DNA of 64,000 nucleotides from Gammaproteobacteria bacterium HGW-Gammaproteobacteria-4 (lineage in GTDB: Bacteria > Pseudomonadota > Gammaproteobacteria > Xanthomonadales > Xanthomonadaceae), in NCBI GenBank assembly GCA_002839995.1, contig PGZC01000005.1, positions 1-64,000 on the forward strand, read 5' to 3'. The first letter of the stretch is position 1. Every line of letters begins with the position of its first letter. Made by a program: the position numbers and the translations under genes. This document shows, one piece after another, positions 7,825-20,526 of the stretch. Below the pieces are notes generated by a model. The model was not told the DNA's origin. It did no database searches and was given only the letters and a program-made list of their open reading frames with translations.

Positions 7825-9528
7825 TCAGTCCTTGCTTGCCACAGCCGGCTTGTCGGCCTGATCGCCATGGCGGCGCATGATCACCCACTGCTGCAACAGG
7901 CCCAGACTGCCGTTGGTGGTCCAGTACAGCACCAGGCCGGCCGGGAAGAAGGCAAACATCACGCCGAAGATCAACGGCATCAGCTGCATGAACTTCTTCT
8001 GGATCGGGTCCATGCCCGGAGCCGGGCTCAGCTTCTGGGTGAAGTACATGCTGGCCATGTTGAGCACCGGCAGCACGAAGTACGGATCGCGGTCGGTGAG
8101 GCTGTGGATCCAGCCGATCCACGGCGCGTGGCGCAGCTCGACGCTTTCCAGCAATACCCAGTACAGCGCGATGAAGACCGGAATCTGGATCAGGATCGGC
8201 AGGCAGCCGCTGGCCGGGTTGGCCTTTTCCTTCTTGTACAGCTCCAGCATGGCCTGCTGGAATTTCTGTTTGTCCTCGCCGTAGCGCTCCTTGAGCGCCT
8301 CGATGCGCGGCTGCAGTTTGCGCATCTTGGCCATCGACAGGTACTGCTTCTCCGAGAGCTTGAAGAACACTGCCTTGATCAGCACCACCAGGCCGATAAT
8401 TGCCCAGCCCCAGTTTCCGAACAGGCGGTGAAGGAAGGACAGCACCGCAAACAAGGGATCGGAGATCAGGGTGAAGATGCCGTAGTCGATGGTGCGTTCC
8501 AGGCCCGGAGCAACCGCCGGCAGTTCGCTTTGCAGTTTGGGCCCGACCCACAGCCGTGCCTCGGTGCTGACGCGCGCACCCGGGTCGGCGACCAGTGCCG
8601 GGCCGACTTCGCGAATCACGTAACGCGGTACGCCGTTGGCGAAGATCGCGGTGGAAAAAGTGGTGCTTTCGTCGGCGCCGGGAATCCACACCGCCATGAA
8701 GTGATGCTGCAGCATCGCGATCCAGCCACCGCTGATCTTCCGGTTCAACGGCTCTTCGGCGAGCTTGTCGAACTTGAGTTTCTCGAATTTCTCATCCGGG
8801 CTGTACCAGGCGGCGCCGGCAAAGCTGTAGCCTTCGGGATTGTTGAAGCCACTGTTCGCGATGACCGGCGGTACGCGCAGCAATTGGCGATAGACATGGC
8901 CCTGCCAGGCCGCTTCGCTCTGGTTGTCGACCTCGTCGCGGACGCTCAATAGGTAGCTGCCGCGTTTCAGCGTGAAAACCTTGCGCACACTGAGGCCATT
9001 GCCGTCGCTCCAGTTCAGCGCAAGCGAAACCTGCTGCTCGCCGTCGCGCAGCACCTCCGCCTCCGCGTCCGGCGCGCTGACAAACACGCTTTCGTGGCTT
9101 GGTGCCGCGCCTTTGTTGCTGACCAGACCGCTTTGCGCGACAAAGAAATGTTCCGGCGCGCTCGACAGCAGCTGCACCCGTTCGCTGTCGGGCTTCGCCG
9201 TTTGCCCGTAGTCGAGCAACTGGGCCGAGGCGACGGTTCCGCCGCGGGTGTCGATTTCCAGACGCAGTACGTCGTTCGCCAGAACCAGTCGCCGGGTGCT
9301 TGTCGTGTTCGCTATGGGGCTTGCCGTGGGCACCGTTGCATCGACACCGGCAAGAGGCGCGCTCGGTTCGATCGGTATTTGCGGGGCGGCCGCGTCATCG
9401 ACCGCTCCGACACGCGGGCTCCCAGTAGCGTCGATGACCGGCTGCGGTGTCGGCGACTGCCAAGCCTGCCACAGCAAATACGCAAGGAACAGCCAGGCGA
9501 GCAACAAAAACGTACGGGTCTGATTCAT
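7825..9528 (-). CDS. yidC: Membrane protein insertase YidC
   Basis: A 567-residue inner-membrane insertase that acts with SecYEG or alone. It has an N-terminal helix (residues 5-23), a large periplasmic beta-sandwich domain with a low-complexity Pro/Ala linker, and a C-terminal core of five helices with SGCLPILIQIPVFIALYWVL and the final FPAGLVLYWTTNG helix. The C terminus is short and basic. ATG at 9528 is chosen because MNQTRTFLLLAWLF is the family N terminus; longer in-frame reading enters rnpA. The start overlaps the rnpA stop by one base (TGATG), so they are coupled. The yidD gene usually found between them is absent. Confidence 0.96.
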   Translation of the reverse strand: MNQTRTFLLLAWLFLAYLLWQAWQSPTPQPVIDATGSPRVGAVDDAAAPQIPIEPSAPLAGVDATVPTASPIANTTSTRRLVLANDVLRLEIDTRGGTVASAQLLDYGQTAKPDSERVQLLSSAPEHFFVAQSGLVSNKGAAPSHESVFVSAPDAEAEVLRDGEQQVSLALNWSDGNGLSVRKVFTLKRGSYLLSVRDEVDNQSEAAWQGHVYRQLLRVPPVIANSGFNNPEGYSFAGAAWYSPDEKFEKLKFDKLAEEPLNRKISGGWIAMLQHHFMAVWIPGADESTTFSTAIFANGVPRYVIREVGPALVADPGARVSTEARLWVGPKLQSELPAVAPGLERTIDYGIFTLISDPLFAVLSFLHRLFGNWGWAIIGLVVLIKAVFFKLSEKQYLSMAKMRKLQPRIEALKERYGEDKQKFQQAMLELYKKEKANPASGCLPILIQIPVFIALYWVLLESVELRHAPWIGWIHSLTDRDPYFVLPVLNMASMYFTQKLSPAPGMDPIQKKFMQLMPLIFGVMFAFFPAGLVLYWTTNGSLGLLQQWVIMRRHGDQADKPAVASKD

Positions 9529-9995
9529 CAGCGGTCTGGACTCGATGGTCGGCGGATGCCGACAGGGATTGGGGTGTCGCGTGCTGGCTGCGCTGCGTTG
9601 TAGCCGGACATTGTGCCGGCCTCGCCGGTCGGGTTCAACAAAGTGGCGCGCTGCCACAGCGCCATCAGTTCCTCGGCCAGCCCCTCGCCGGGTGTTTTTC
9701 CGGCTTTTGCGACGATTACGTAATCGCCCGGCGGCAACTGCTGGCCATATTGACGAAAGCTGTTGCGCACAATGCGCTTGAAGCGGTTGCGCACAACCGC
9801 CAGCTTGCTGACGCGCTTGCTCACCGTGATGCCGAGCCGGGCGCGGAGCGCAGCAGCCGAAGGATTTGGTTGATGCACATGCAAGCGAACGCTAGCGCTG
9901 TGGAGGCAGCGACTCTCGCGCAACACGCGCTGATACTGCGCCGGGCTGTGCAGGCGCATATCGGGGCGAAACGCGTTGGGGTGTGCGGTGCTCAC
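9528..9995 (-). CDS. rnpA: Ribonuclease P protein component
   Basis: A 155-residue basic protein, the cofactor of RNase P that matures tRNA 5' ends. The RNR box is clear as KLAVVRNRFKRIVR, and LGITVSKRV matches the family. It is about 35 residues longer than a typical RnpA: after the core (ending near residue 118) there is a C-terminal extension rich in Pro, Gly and Ala (TLLNPTGEAG to the end). The extension occupies the place where yidD normally lies and runs into the yidC start. The order rpmH-rnpA-yidC-mnmE is standard. Confidence 0.93.
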   Translation of the reverse strand: MSTAHPNAFRPDMRLHSPAQYQRVLRESRCLHSASVRLHVHQPNPSAAALRARLGITVSKRVSKLAVVRNRFKRIVRNSFRQYGQQLPPGDYVIVAKAGKTPGEGLAEELMALWQRATLLNPTGEAGTMSGYNAAQPARDTPIPVGIRRPSSPDR

Positions 9996-10142
9996 TCAGG
10001 CGGCCTTGCCCGTTGCGGGAGGTGGCCGGACGCAGCTGACCGTCGTGCGACGAAGCCCGGTGTTGCGTTACCGCGAATCGATCCGACGCGTCATGTAACG
10101 CGCTGACAGGATCGATCGGTGTTGCCGGCGATCGAATGCTGC

Positions 10143-10283
10143 TCAGACGGCGAGACGCGTACGGCCCTTGGCGCGGCGACGGGAAAGGATCTTGCGGCCA
10201 TCGGCGGTCGCCATGCGAGCACGGAAACCATGATCGCGCTTGCGCTTGATGTTGCTGGGCTGGTAGGTGCGTTTGGTGGCCAT
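10143..10283 (-). CDS. rpmH: 50S ribosomal protein L34
   Basis: A 46-residue ribosomal protein with the L34 signature: it starts [20 protein letters not shown] and continues [20 protein letters not shown]. Length and sequence are nearly invariant in bacteria. It is the first gene of the leftward cluster, divergent from dnaA. A promoter with TTGACC and TATGAT boxes lies at 10319-10348 on the same strand. The gap to rnpA is 147 bp, wider than usual, and I see no gene in it. Confidence 0.98.
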   Translation of the reverse strand: MATKRTYQPSNIKRKRDHGFRARMATADGRKILSRRRAKGRTRLAV

Positions 10284-10318
10284 GGTGGCAATTCCACAAA
10301 CATTGGACAAGGCCGAGC

Positions 10319-10348
10319 ATCATAACGAGTATTGACATGATCGGTCAA
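10319..10348 (-). promoter_or_regulatory. Promoter of rpmH-rnpA-yidC
   Basis: On the minus strand, -35 TTGACC (complement of 10343-10348) and -10 TATGAT (complement of 10319-10324) are separated by 18 bp. Transcription would begin near 10312, about 30 nt before rpmH. Each box matches consensus at five of six positions. Confidence 0.75.
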
Positions 10349-10514
10349 GGAGAATGAGAGAGGCGGCGCTACGCGTTCCGGCATCACTGGGTACAGCCGC
10401 TGCTGGCAGCTTGCGGGTTGCGCGGGTAGACTGAGGCGTTATGCGCCGTCGCCTGATGTTCGTGCCCGCGCACCGATTGCGTTGCTGTGTATCCAACCGT
10501 TTGTGACCCCAATA

Positions 10515-11846
10515 ATGATCCCTGCCTGGCTGCGTTGCCTGGAACGTCTGGAAACCGAGTTTCCGGCGGAAGAAGTTCATACCTGGCTCAAGCCACTGCA
10601 GGCCGAGGCCGGCGACGCGGGGTTGTGCCTGTTCGCGCCGAACGCGTTCGTCGTCGAAACGGTGCGCGATCGTTACCTTGAACGCATCTGCGCGCTGGTG
10701 AACCACTACGCCGGGGTGGAGACGCCGGTCCACCTCGAAGTCGGCGCAATGCGCCGCGCCGCGCCGGTGGCGCCGGCGCCGAGCAAAGGGGCCGCGCGTG
10801 CGGCAGCGCCCGGCAAGCCGTTTGCCGGTAACCTCGATCCGCATTACACCTTCGCCAATTTTGTCGAGGGGCGTTCCAACCAGCTCGGCCGCGCCGCGGC
10901 ATTGCAGGCGGCACAGCACCCAGGCGAGCGGGCGCACAACCCGCTGCTGCTGTACGGCGGCACCGGCCTTGGCAAGACACACCTGATGTTCGCGGCCGGC
11001 AACGCCATGGTGCAGAACAATCCCTCGATGCGGGTGCTGTACCTGCGCTCCGAGCAGTTCTTCAGCGCGATGATGAAGGCCTTGAGCGAAAAGGCGATGG
11101 ATCAGTTCAAGCGCCAGTTCCAGTCAATCGGTGCACTGTTGCTCGACGACATCCAGTTTTTTGCCGGCAAGGACCGCACCCAGGAAGAGTTCTTCCACAC
11201 CTTCAACGCGTTGTTCGATGGCAAGCAGCAGATCATCCTGACCTGCGATCGCTACCCGCGCGAAGTGGGCAATCTGGAGCCGCGTCTGAAGTCGCGGCTG
11301 TCATGGGGTTTGAGTGTGGCGATCGAGCCCCCGGATTTCGAGACCCGGGCCGCGATCGTGATGGCCAAAGCACAGCAGCGCGACATCGCGTTGCCCGAAT
11401 CGGTCGCACTGTTGATGGCGCAACGCATGCGCTCCAACGTGCGCGACCTGGAGGGTGCGTTGAATACGCTGGCGGCACGCGCCAATTTCACCGGCCGCCC
11501 GATCACCGAGGATTTCGCCCAGGAAACCTTGCGCGACCTGCTGCGCGCACAGCAACAAGCCATCTCCATCACCAATATACAAAAGATCGTGGCAGACTAC
11601 TTTCAGCTGCGGGTCGTCGATCTGCTGTCGAAGCGGCGGACACGCTCCTTGGCCAGACCCCGGCAACTCGCCATGGCCTTGGCCAAGGAGTTGACCGAAC
11701 ATAGTCTGCCGGAAATCGGCGATGGTTTTGCCGGTCGCGACCACACCACGGTCATGCACGCGTGCAAAGTTGTGCGCGAATTGGTCCGAAACGACGGTAA
11801 GGTGCGAGAAGACTGGGAGAAATTGATACGCAAGCTGACCGAATAG
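10515..11846 (+). CDS. dnaA: Chromosomal replication initiator protein DnaA
   Basis: A 443-residue AAA+ initiator. Domain I spans about residues 1-75 ([20 protein letters not shown]), then a short Ala/Pro-rich domain II linker. Domain III has Walker A GGTGLGKT (148-155), Walker [10 protein letters not shown] and [13 protein letters not shown]. Domain IV carries the DNA-binding signature [15 protein letters not shown] at 10515 gives the family N terminus; a TTG at 10482 in the same frame is less likely. Domain II is short, which is common in this order. It heads dnaA-dnaN-recF-gyrB. I saw no consensus DnaA box in the 231 bp upstream. Confidence 0.97.
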   Translation: MIPAWLRCLERLETEFPAEEVHTWLKPLQAEAGDAGLCLFAPNAFVVETVRDRYLERICALVNHYAGVETPVHLEVGAMRRAAPVAPAPSKGAARAAAPGKPFAGNLDPHYTFANFVEGRSNQLGRAAALQAAQHPGERAHNPLLLYGGTGLGKTHLMFAAGNAMVQNNPSMRVLYLRSEQFFSAMMKALSEKAMDQFKRQFQSIGALLLDDIQFFAGKDRTQEEFFHTFNALFDGKQQIILTCDRYPREVGNLEPRLKSRLSWGLSVAIEPPDFETRAAIVMAKAQQRDIALPESVALLMAQRMRSNVRDLEGALNTLAARANFTGRPITEDFAQETLRDLLRAQQQAISITNIQKIVADYFQLRVVDLLSKRRTRSLARPRQLAMALAKELTEHSLPEIGDGFAGRDHTTVMHACKVVRELVRNDGKVREDWEKLIRKLTE

Positions 11847-12052
11847 CATCACCTGTGGATAAGATGTTGATAGATAAATCCAGGGTGTAGTTACCCACAG
11901 CTTTTTCAGCAGCTGCATGTTCGTGACCCACAGCGTAGCGGCGAAGCAAAACCAAATAAAAACAATAGTTTGTGTTGGTTATCCCGTGGTTTCAGATGCA
12001 CCACCACCACCAGGCTTTATATTAAATACACATCGTTATTGGGGATACGGAC
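11847..12052. other. Putative replication origin (oriC), dnaA-dnaN intergenic region
   Basis: This 206-bp gap has a perfect DnaA box TGTGGATAA at 11854-11862 and near matches TTACCCACA at 11891-11899 and TGACCCACA at 11924-11932. It also has AT-rich stretches unusual for this GC-rich DNA (AAAACCAAATAAAAACAATAG from about 11948, and TTTATATTAAATACA from about 12016) that could be unwinding elements. Origins between dnaA and dnaN are known in several bacteria. The rpmH-dnaA gap is the alternative, but I see no box there. Origin function is inference. Confidence 0.7.
11854..11862 (-). promoter_or_regulatory. DnaA box, perfect match
   Basis: TGTGGATAA, the reverse complement of consensus TTATCCACA, lies eight bases after the dnaA stop codon. 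It may serve both initiation and dnaA/dnaN expression control. Confidence 0.75.
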
Positions 12053-13153
12053 ATGCGATTCAGCCTACAGCGCGAAGTGTTGCTCAAACCGCTCCAGCAG
12101 GTCGTGAACGTCGTCGAGCGGCGTCACACGTTGCCGGTGCTGGCCAACTTGTTGCTTCAGGTCAGCAACGGTCGGCTGGCAATGACCGGCACCGATCTGG
12201 AAGTCGAGATGGTGGCCCGTTGCACCGTTGAGGATGCGCAGGACGGCGATGCCACGGTGCCCGCCCGAAAGCTGTTCGAGATTGTTCGCGCTTTGCCGGA
12301 CGGCAGCCGCGTCACCGTCTCGTTTTCCGGCGAAAAGGCGAGTGTGCAGGCCGGGCGAAGCCGATTCAGCTTGGCGACCCTGCCAGCCAACGATTTCCCC
12401 AATATCGACGAACTGGAATTGGTGGAGCGCGTCAGCCTGCCCGAAGCGGTGCTCAAGGAATTGATCGAGCGTACGGCGTTTGGTATGGCGCAACAGGACG
12501 TGCGTTATTACCTCAACGGCCTGCTTCTGGACTTGCGTGAAAACCTGCTGCGCTGTGTTGCAACCGATGGGCATCGTCTGGCGCTGTGCGAAGCCGATCT
12601 GCCCGATGGAGTCAAGGCGCGCAAGCAGATCATCGTTCCGCGCAAAGGCATCCTCGAGTTGCAGCGCCTGCTCGAGGGTGGCGATCGCAGCGTTGAACTC
12701 GAGGTCGGTCGCAATCACCTGCGCATTCACCGCGAGGACGTGACTTTTACCAGCAAGCTGATCGACGGGCGCTTCCCCGATTACGACGCGGTAATCCCGA
12801 TCGGTGCCAACAAGGAAGTCGTGGTGGACCGTGATGCTCTGCGCGCCGCCCTGCAGCGGGCAGCGATCCTGTCCAACGAGAAGTACCGCGGCGTGAAGCT
12901 GGAGCTGTCGCCTGGGCAACTGCGGATCGTGGCGCACAATCCGGAACAGGAAGAAGCGCAAGAAGAACTGGAAGCCGAAACGCAGATCGACGATCTGGCG
13001 ATCGGATTCAATGTGACCTACCTGTTGGAGGCGCTGTCTGCGCTGCGCGAAGAAAAGGTGCTGATCCTGCTGCGCGACGCCAATTCCAGCGCATTGCTGC
13101 GCGAAGCCAGCAATGACAAAACCCGGCACGTGGTGATGCCGCTGCGGCTTTGA
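12053..13153 (+). CDS. dnaN: DNA polymerase III beta subunit (sliding clamp)
   Basis: A 366-residue clamp of three repeated domains, starting MRFSLQREVLLKPLQQVVNVVERR and ending with the conserved MPLRL (HVVMPLRL). FGMAQQDVRYYLNGLLL and SNEKYRGVKLEL match the usual bacterial sequence. The protein encircles DNA and tethers polymerase III. It is normal in length and lies 37 bp before recF; its 5' region overlaps the AT-rich origin segment, so its expression may be linked to DnaA binding. Confidence 0.97.
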   Translation: MRFSLQREVLLKPLQQVVNVVERRHTLPVLANLLLQVSNGRLAMTGTDLEVEMVARCTVEDAQDGDATVPARKLFEIVRALPDGSRVTVSFSGEKASVQAGRSRFSLATLPANDFPNIDELELVERVSLPEAVLKELIERTAFGMAQQDVRYYLNGLLLDLRENLLRCVATDGHRLALCEADLPDGVKARKQIIVPRKGILELQRLLEGGDRSVELEVGRNHLRIHREDVTFTSKLIDGRFPDYDAVIPIGANKEVVVDRDALRAALQRAAILSNEKYRGVKLELSPGQLRIVAHNPEQEEAQEELEAETQIDDLAIGFNVTYLLEALSALREEKVLILLRDANSSALLREASNDKTRHVVMPLRL

Positions 13154-13190
13154 CCGCCGCCCGGATGCCGCAACGCAACGATTCGCCGCG

Positions 13191-16809
<3,619 letters not shown>

Positions 16810-16966
16810 CCCACGCAGGCGCCTTGAAGCCGCTGCGGGAGGGTTTCAGGGCGCCCGCCGACGTTGGCAGTGCGACTTGTCGTTATTGGTGTATCCATAT
16901 ACCGTGAGCCCCCATCCGCCGTGGTAGTGGGGGACATTGGCTCGTACCGGGGATTCGCTGCCTGTC

Positions 16967-18532
16967 ATGAAAAAGACCCATCTCTACCTGCTGGCGTTTG
17001 CCGTGGCGGCTATCGCGATCGCCGCGATGGCGTACAAGTGGCAGGTACTGAAGTTTCCGCTGCAGCCGCAGAGCGAAGTTTCGGTGTGGACGGTTCAGGC
17101 GCGCGTCGCCTACCGGCCAAAGCGCGGGCCCAACACCGTCACCTTGCAACTTCCCACCCTGACACCGGGTTTCACGGTGGTCGATGAGAAGTTCATTGCC
17201 AGAAACTATTCGATGCTTGAGCAACGGACGCCGCTCAGACGCGAAGTGCAATGGGCGATTCGGCGCGCTCGGGGCGAACAGGTGCTGTATTACCGGACGA
17301 CGCTGGTTCGCTCGGTGTTGAACGACAGCCAGGAGTTGCCTTACGAGCCCGTTCTTGCCAAACCGCCGCCGCTGGGCGAGCCGTGGGCGACGGCGTCGCA
17401 AGCGCTGCTCGACGATGTACGCGATTTTTCGGCGGACATCGTGACGTATGCGCGAGAGCTGGTGCAGCGCTTCAGTCAGAAGGTTCCCAGCCAGGAGGTA
17501 GCCATCCTCGGCGAACTGTTGGCGACGCCGGGCGAGCGGGCGCGGTTTTTCGCCGGGTTGCTGGCGACGCGCAAGATTCCGGCCCGCGTGCTGCACGGAT
17601 TCATGCTCACCGACGAGGACGCAAACCGGTTGACGCCGCGCTCGCTGCTGGCGGTACATAACGGCACCAATTGGACAGTGATCGATCCGCTAACAGGCGC
17701 CGAGGGCTGGCCACGCGACTTCTTTTTGTGGCACAGCGGCGAGCGTCCGGCATTGCGCATCGACGATAACCCGGCGGCGGCGGTGGAGTTCACCGTGAGT
17801 CGCAATCTTGCCGACGCGATGGCGGTCGCCGAGCGCCGGCTGGAGGTGCAGGACGCCAACATGGTGCGCTATTCCCTGCTCAGCCTGCCGCTGCAGACGC
17901 AGGAGGTATACCGCGTTCTGTTGATGATCCCGATCGGCGCTTTCATCATGTTGTTGCTCAGAAACATAATAGGAATCAAAAGCTTCGGAACGTTCATGCC
18001 GGTGCTGATCGCGCTCGCGTTCCGCGATACCGGGATTGTCGCCGGTGTGCTTCTGTTTGCGCTGGTGATCGGCGCGGGGCTGATGGTGCGCTTCTATCTG
18101 GAGCGACTTCGCCTGCTGCTGGTGCCGAGACTGACGGCGATCCTGATTCTGGTGGTGTTGCTGATGGCGCTGGTCAGCGTGCTCTCCAACCGCCTCGGAA
18201 TCGAAGTGGGCCTGTCGGTCTCGCTGTTCCCAATGGTCATCATGGCGATGACGATCGAGCGCATGTCGATCGCCTGGGACGAGCGCGGCGCGGGAACCGC
18301 GATCCGCGAAGGCATCGGCTCGTTGCTGGTCGCGTCGCTCGCGTACCTGGCGATGAGTTGGCCGCCGTTGGAGCATCTGGTCTTCGTTTACCCGGAAGTA
18401 CTTCTGATCCTGTTTGCGGCAACGCTGCTGCTGGGTCGCTACTCCGGCTATCGGTTGACCGAGTTGTTCCGCTTCCGTGCGTTGGCACGCGAAGCCGATC
18501 CCATTGCCCCAACCCCCAGCGCGCAGGGTTAG
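16967..18532 (+). CDS. UUP1 family membrane protein: inactive transglutaminase fused to 7 TM helices
   Basis: A 521-residue protein with an N-terminal signal anchor (about residues 5-25), a periplasmic transglutaminase-like region (about 50-280, with FFAGLLATRKIPARVLHGF and WTVIDPLTG), then seven hydrophobic helices from about residue 315 (VLLMIPIGAFIMLLLRNIIG onward). This is the architecture called inactive transglutaminase fused to 7TM. ATG at 16967 is preferred to an in-frame TTG ten codons upstream. It lies three bases before an ATP-grasp ligase, the known partner of this family in peptide-tagging type gene pairs. The retropepsin-like zinc protease often seen in such clusters is not next to it. 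Confidence 0.85.
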   Translation: MKKTHLYLLAFAVAAIAIAAMAYKWQVLKFPLQPQSEVSVWTVQARVAYRPKRGPNTVTLQLPTLTPGFTVVDEKFIARNYSMLEQRTPLRREVQWAIRRARGEQVLYYRTTLVRSVLNDSQELPYEPVLAKPPPLGEPWATASQALLDDVRDFSADIVTYARELVQRFSQKVPSQEVAILGELLATPGERARFFAGLLATRKIPARVLHGFMLTDEDANRLTPRSLLAVHNGTNWTVIDPLTGAEGWPRDFFLWHSGERPALRIDDNPAAAVEFTVSRNLADAMAVAERRLEVQDANMVRYSLLSLPLQTQEVYRVLLMIPIGAFIMLLLRNIIGIKSFGTFMPVLIALAFRDTGIVAGVLLFALVIGAGLMVRFYLERLRLLLVPRLTAILILVVLLMALVSVLSNRLGIEVGLSVSLFPMVIMAMTIERMSIAWDERGAGTAIREGIGSLLVASLAYLAMSWPPLEHLVFVYPEVLLILFAATLLLGRYSGYRLTELFRFRALAREADPIAPTPSAQG

Positions 18533-18535
18533 CGA

Positions 18536-19507
18536 ATGCCAGTTGTCAACCCAGTCGCCATCGCGCGCACGCTGCGGCGTATCGGGCTGATGGGCATCGG
18601 CCAGCGCAATGCGGACTACGTGTTGATGTACAACCCGCGCAAATTCTATCCGCGCGTGGACGACAAGCTGATCACCAAAAAACTGGCCTTGGCGGCCGGT
18701 CTGCCGGTACCGGATCTCTATGCGGTGGTGCGTGAAGAGCATGAGATAGCCGAGCTGCATCAGCGCCTGGCATGCCGCGAGCAATTCGTGGTCAAGCCGG
18801 CCCACGGCTCGGGTGGCGACGGGATACTGGTCATTACCGGTCGCCGCGGGCCGAGTTATCGGCGGGCCAATGGCGATTTGATGTCGCGCGGCGAGTTTTC
18901 CCATCATCTGTCCAACGGACTGTCAGGGCTGTATTCGCTCGGTGGTCAGCCCGACCACCTGCTGGTCGAGTACTGCGTGCAGTTCGATCCGATCTTCGAT
19001 CAGGTCAGTTTTCGCGGTGTGCCGGATATCCGGATCATTGTGTTTCTGGGCTACCCGGTCATGGCCATGATCCGGTTACCAACGCGTTTGTCCGACGGCA
19101 AAGCCAACCTGCATCAGGGGGCGATCGGGGTTGGCATCGATCTGCCCAGCGGGCAAACCCGTCGCGGTGTCTGGGGCACCGAGTTGATCCGCGAACATCC
19201 GGACACCGAACACAGCATTGTCGGGCTGCAAATACCGCACTGGGAGCGCCTGCTGCAAATGGCAGCAAGCTGCTACGAGCTGTCCGGGCTGGGTTATGTC
19301 GGCGTGGACTTCGTCCTTGATCGCACCCGCGGGCCGCTGATCCTCGAACTGAATGCCCGGCCCGGGCTGGCGATCCAGATGGCGAACGGCAACGGTTTGC
19401 TGCACCGCCTGAAAAGGATCGAGGAGCTGAAGGCGGCAGCTGGGCTCGACAGCGACCCGGTTGCCCGCGCCCGGTTCGCCCGCGAAAACTTCCCGACGAC
19501 AGGCTGA
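18536..19507 (+). CDS. Alpha-L-glutamate ligase-like protein (RimK-related ATP-grasp)
   Basis: A 323-residue ATP-grasp enzyme. MGIGQRNADYVLMYNPRKFY is the hallmark N terminus of the RimK-related glutamate-ligase-like group. The ATP-grasp core shows FVVKPAHGSGGDGILVI, GVGIDLPSG and the metal-binding LILELNARPGLAIQ near the end. Relatives form amide bonds between amino acids or to protein tails, using ATP through an acyl phosphate. It follows the UUP1 gene by three bases, so ligase and membrane protein are surely co-expressed. Substrate and product are unknown. Confidence 0.87.
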   Translation: MPVVNPVAIARTLRRIGLMGIGQRNADYVLMYNPRKFYPRVDDKLITKKLALAAGLPVPDLYAVVREEHEIAELHQRLACREQFVVKPAHGSGGDGILVITGRRGPSYRRANGDLMSRGEFSHHLSNGLSGLYSLGGQPDHLLVEYCVQFDPIFDQVSFRGVPDIRIIVFLGYPVMAMIRLPTRLSDGKANLHQGAIGVGIDLPSGQTRRGVWGTELIREHPDTEHSIVGLQIPHWERLLQMAASCYELSGLGYVGVDFVLDRTRGPLILELNARPGLAIQMANGNGLLHRLKRIEELKAAAGLDSDPVARARFARENFPTTG

Positions 19508-19532
19508 CGGCACGCGTCCGGGGACCACCACG

Positions 19533-19563
19533 TTGACACCAAATTAACCCGGACTCTGATAAA
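19533..19563 (+). promoter_or_regulatory. Possible promoter of the M48 protease gene
   Basis: TTGACA at 19533-19538 and GATAAA at 19558-19563 are separated by 19 bp, a little long. Transcription would start near 19570, about 20 nt before the gene. The -35 is perfect and the -10 weak. Confidence 0.4.
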
Positions 19564-19592
19564 CAGGGCGTTGATGCGGGGAGCTGCGAGAC

Positions 19593-20411
19593 ATGAACCG
19601 GCCAGACAAGTTGCTGCGGGTTGCGCTATGGGTGGCGTTGCTTTCTGCCTGCGCCACCGCGCCGAGCGGGCGCAGCCAGATGCTGTTGTATTCCGATGCG
19701 CAAATGGATCAGCTCGGAAGCGCATCGTTCGACCGCCTCAAGAGCGAGGGCACCATTGCGCGGGATCCCGCGCGCGAGGCCTACGTACAATGCGTCGTAA
19801 CCGCCCTGGTCGCACAACTGCCCGGCGAATGGCGCGACACACCATGGGAGGTGCGGGTGTTCAAGGACGACAGCGCCAACGCGTTCGCGTTGCCCGGAGG
19901 CAAGGTCGGCGTGAACACCGGCATGTTCCCGATAGCCACCAATGCCGATCAACTCGCTGCTGTGCTCGGCCACGAGATCGCTCACGTGGTGTTCCGTCAC
20001 TCCAATGAACGCGTATCCACCTCAGCACTCACGGAAACCGGCCTTGGCATGGTCAATGCCTACGTTGGTGCGCGCGCCAGCGCGCAGACCAGCACCGCGG
20101 TGATGACCGCGCTGGGCCTGGGCGCGCAGGTTGGTGTGATGTTGCCGTTTTCGCGCAAACACGAGAGCGAGGCGGATCTGTACGGCCAACGCTTGATGGC
20201 ACAGGCCGGGTTCGATCCCGCGCAAGCAGTCGCGTTGTGGCAAAACATGAGTCGGGACTCAGGCGGCGCACGGCCGGTGGCTTGGCTATCGACGCATCCC
20301 GACCCCAGCCAACGCATTGCGCGCCTGCAGGCCGAGGTGCCGGCACTGCAACCGGTACTGGCAGATGCCAAACGACAGGGACTGCAGCCGAACTGTGCGC
20401 TGCGTCGCTAG
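19593..20411 (+). CDS. M48 family metalloprotease, lipoprotein
   Basis: A 272-residue periplasmic zinc protease anchored as a lipoprotein: the N-terminal hydrophobic segment ends in the lipobox LLSAC (Cys near residue 18-20). The zinc site is HEIAH (H127, E128, H131), with the third ligand E191 in ESEAD. The family includes LoiP/YggG and BepA, which handle outer-membrane and periplasmic protein quality. The C-terminal STHPDPSQRIARLQ is typical of M48 lipoproteins. It has 85 bp and perhaps its own promoter after the ATP-grasp gene, so joint function with that pair is uncertain. Confidence 0.88.
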   Translation: MNRPDKLLRVALWVALLSACATAPSGRSQMLLYSDAQMDQLGSASFDRLKSEGTIARDPAREAYVQCVVTALVAQLPGEWRDTPWEVRVFKDDSANAFALPGGKVGVNTGMFPIATNADQLAAVLGHEIAHVVFRHSNERVSTSALTETGLGMVNAYVGARASAQTSTAVMTALGLGAQVGVMLPFSRKHESEADLYGQRLMAQAGFDPAQAVALWQNMSRDSGGARPVAWLSTHPDPSQRIARLQAEVPALQPVLADAKRQGLQPNCALRR

Positions 20412-20526
20412 TTGCATTGTCGCCGGACTTGAGCAATCGCACTAATTGCGGTTACCCTAGCCCACCCTGAATTTCCGGCTCCTGGATCGCTCCAGAGCCG
20501 CAGCAGCAAATTGGTCGAGGTCTGAT

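Noticed and set aside
6439-8952. Plus-strand open frame of about 837 codons opposite mnmE and yidC
   Set aside because: It lies antisense to two well-supported genes, has no recognisable domain and is an effect of GC-rich codon bias.
10284-10514. Origin in the rpmH-dnaA gap
   Set aside because: I found no DnaA box or strong AT-rich stretch; the dnaA-dnaN gap is a better candidate. Kept as an alternative only.
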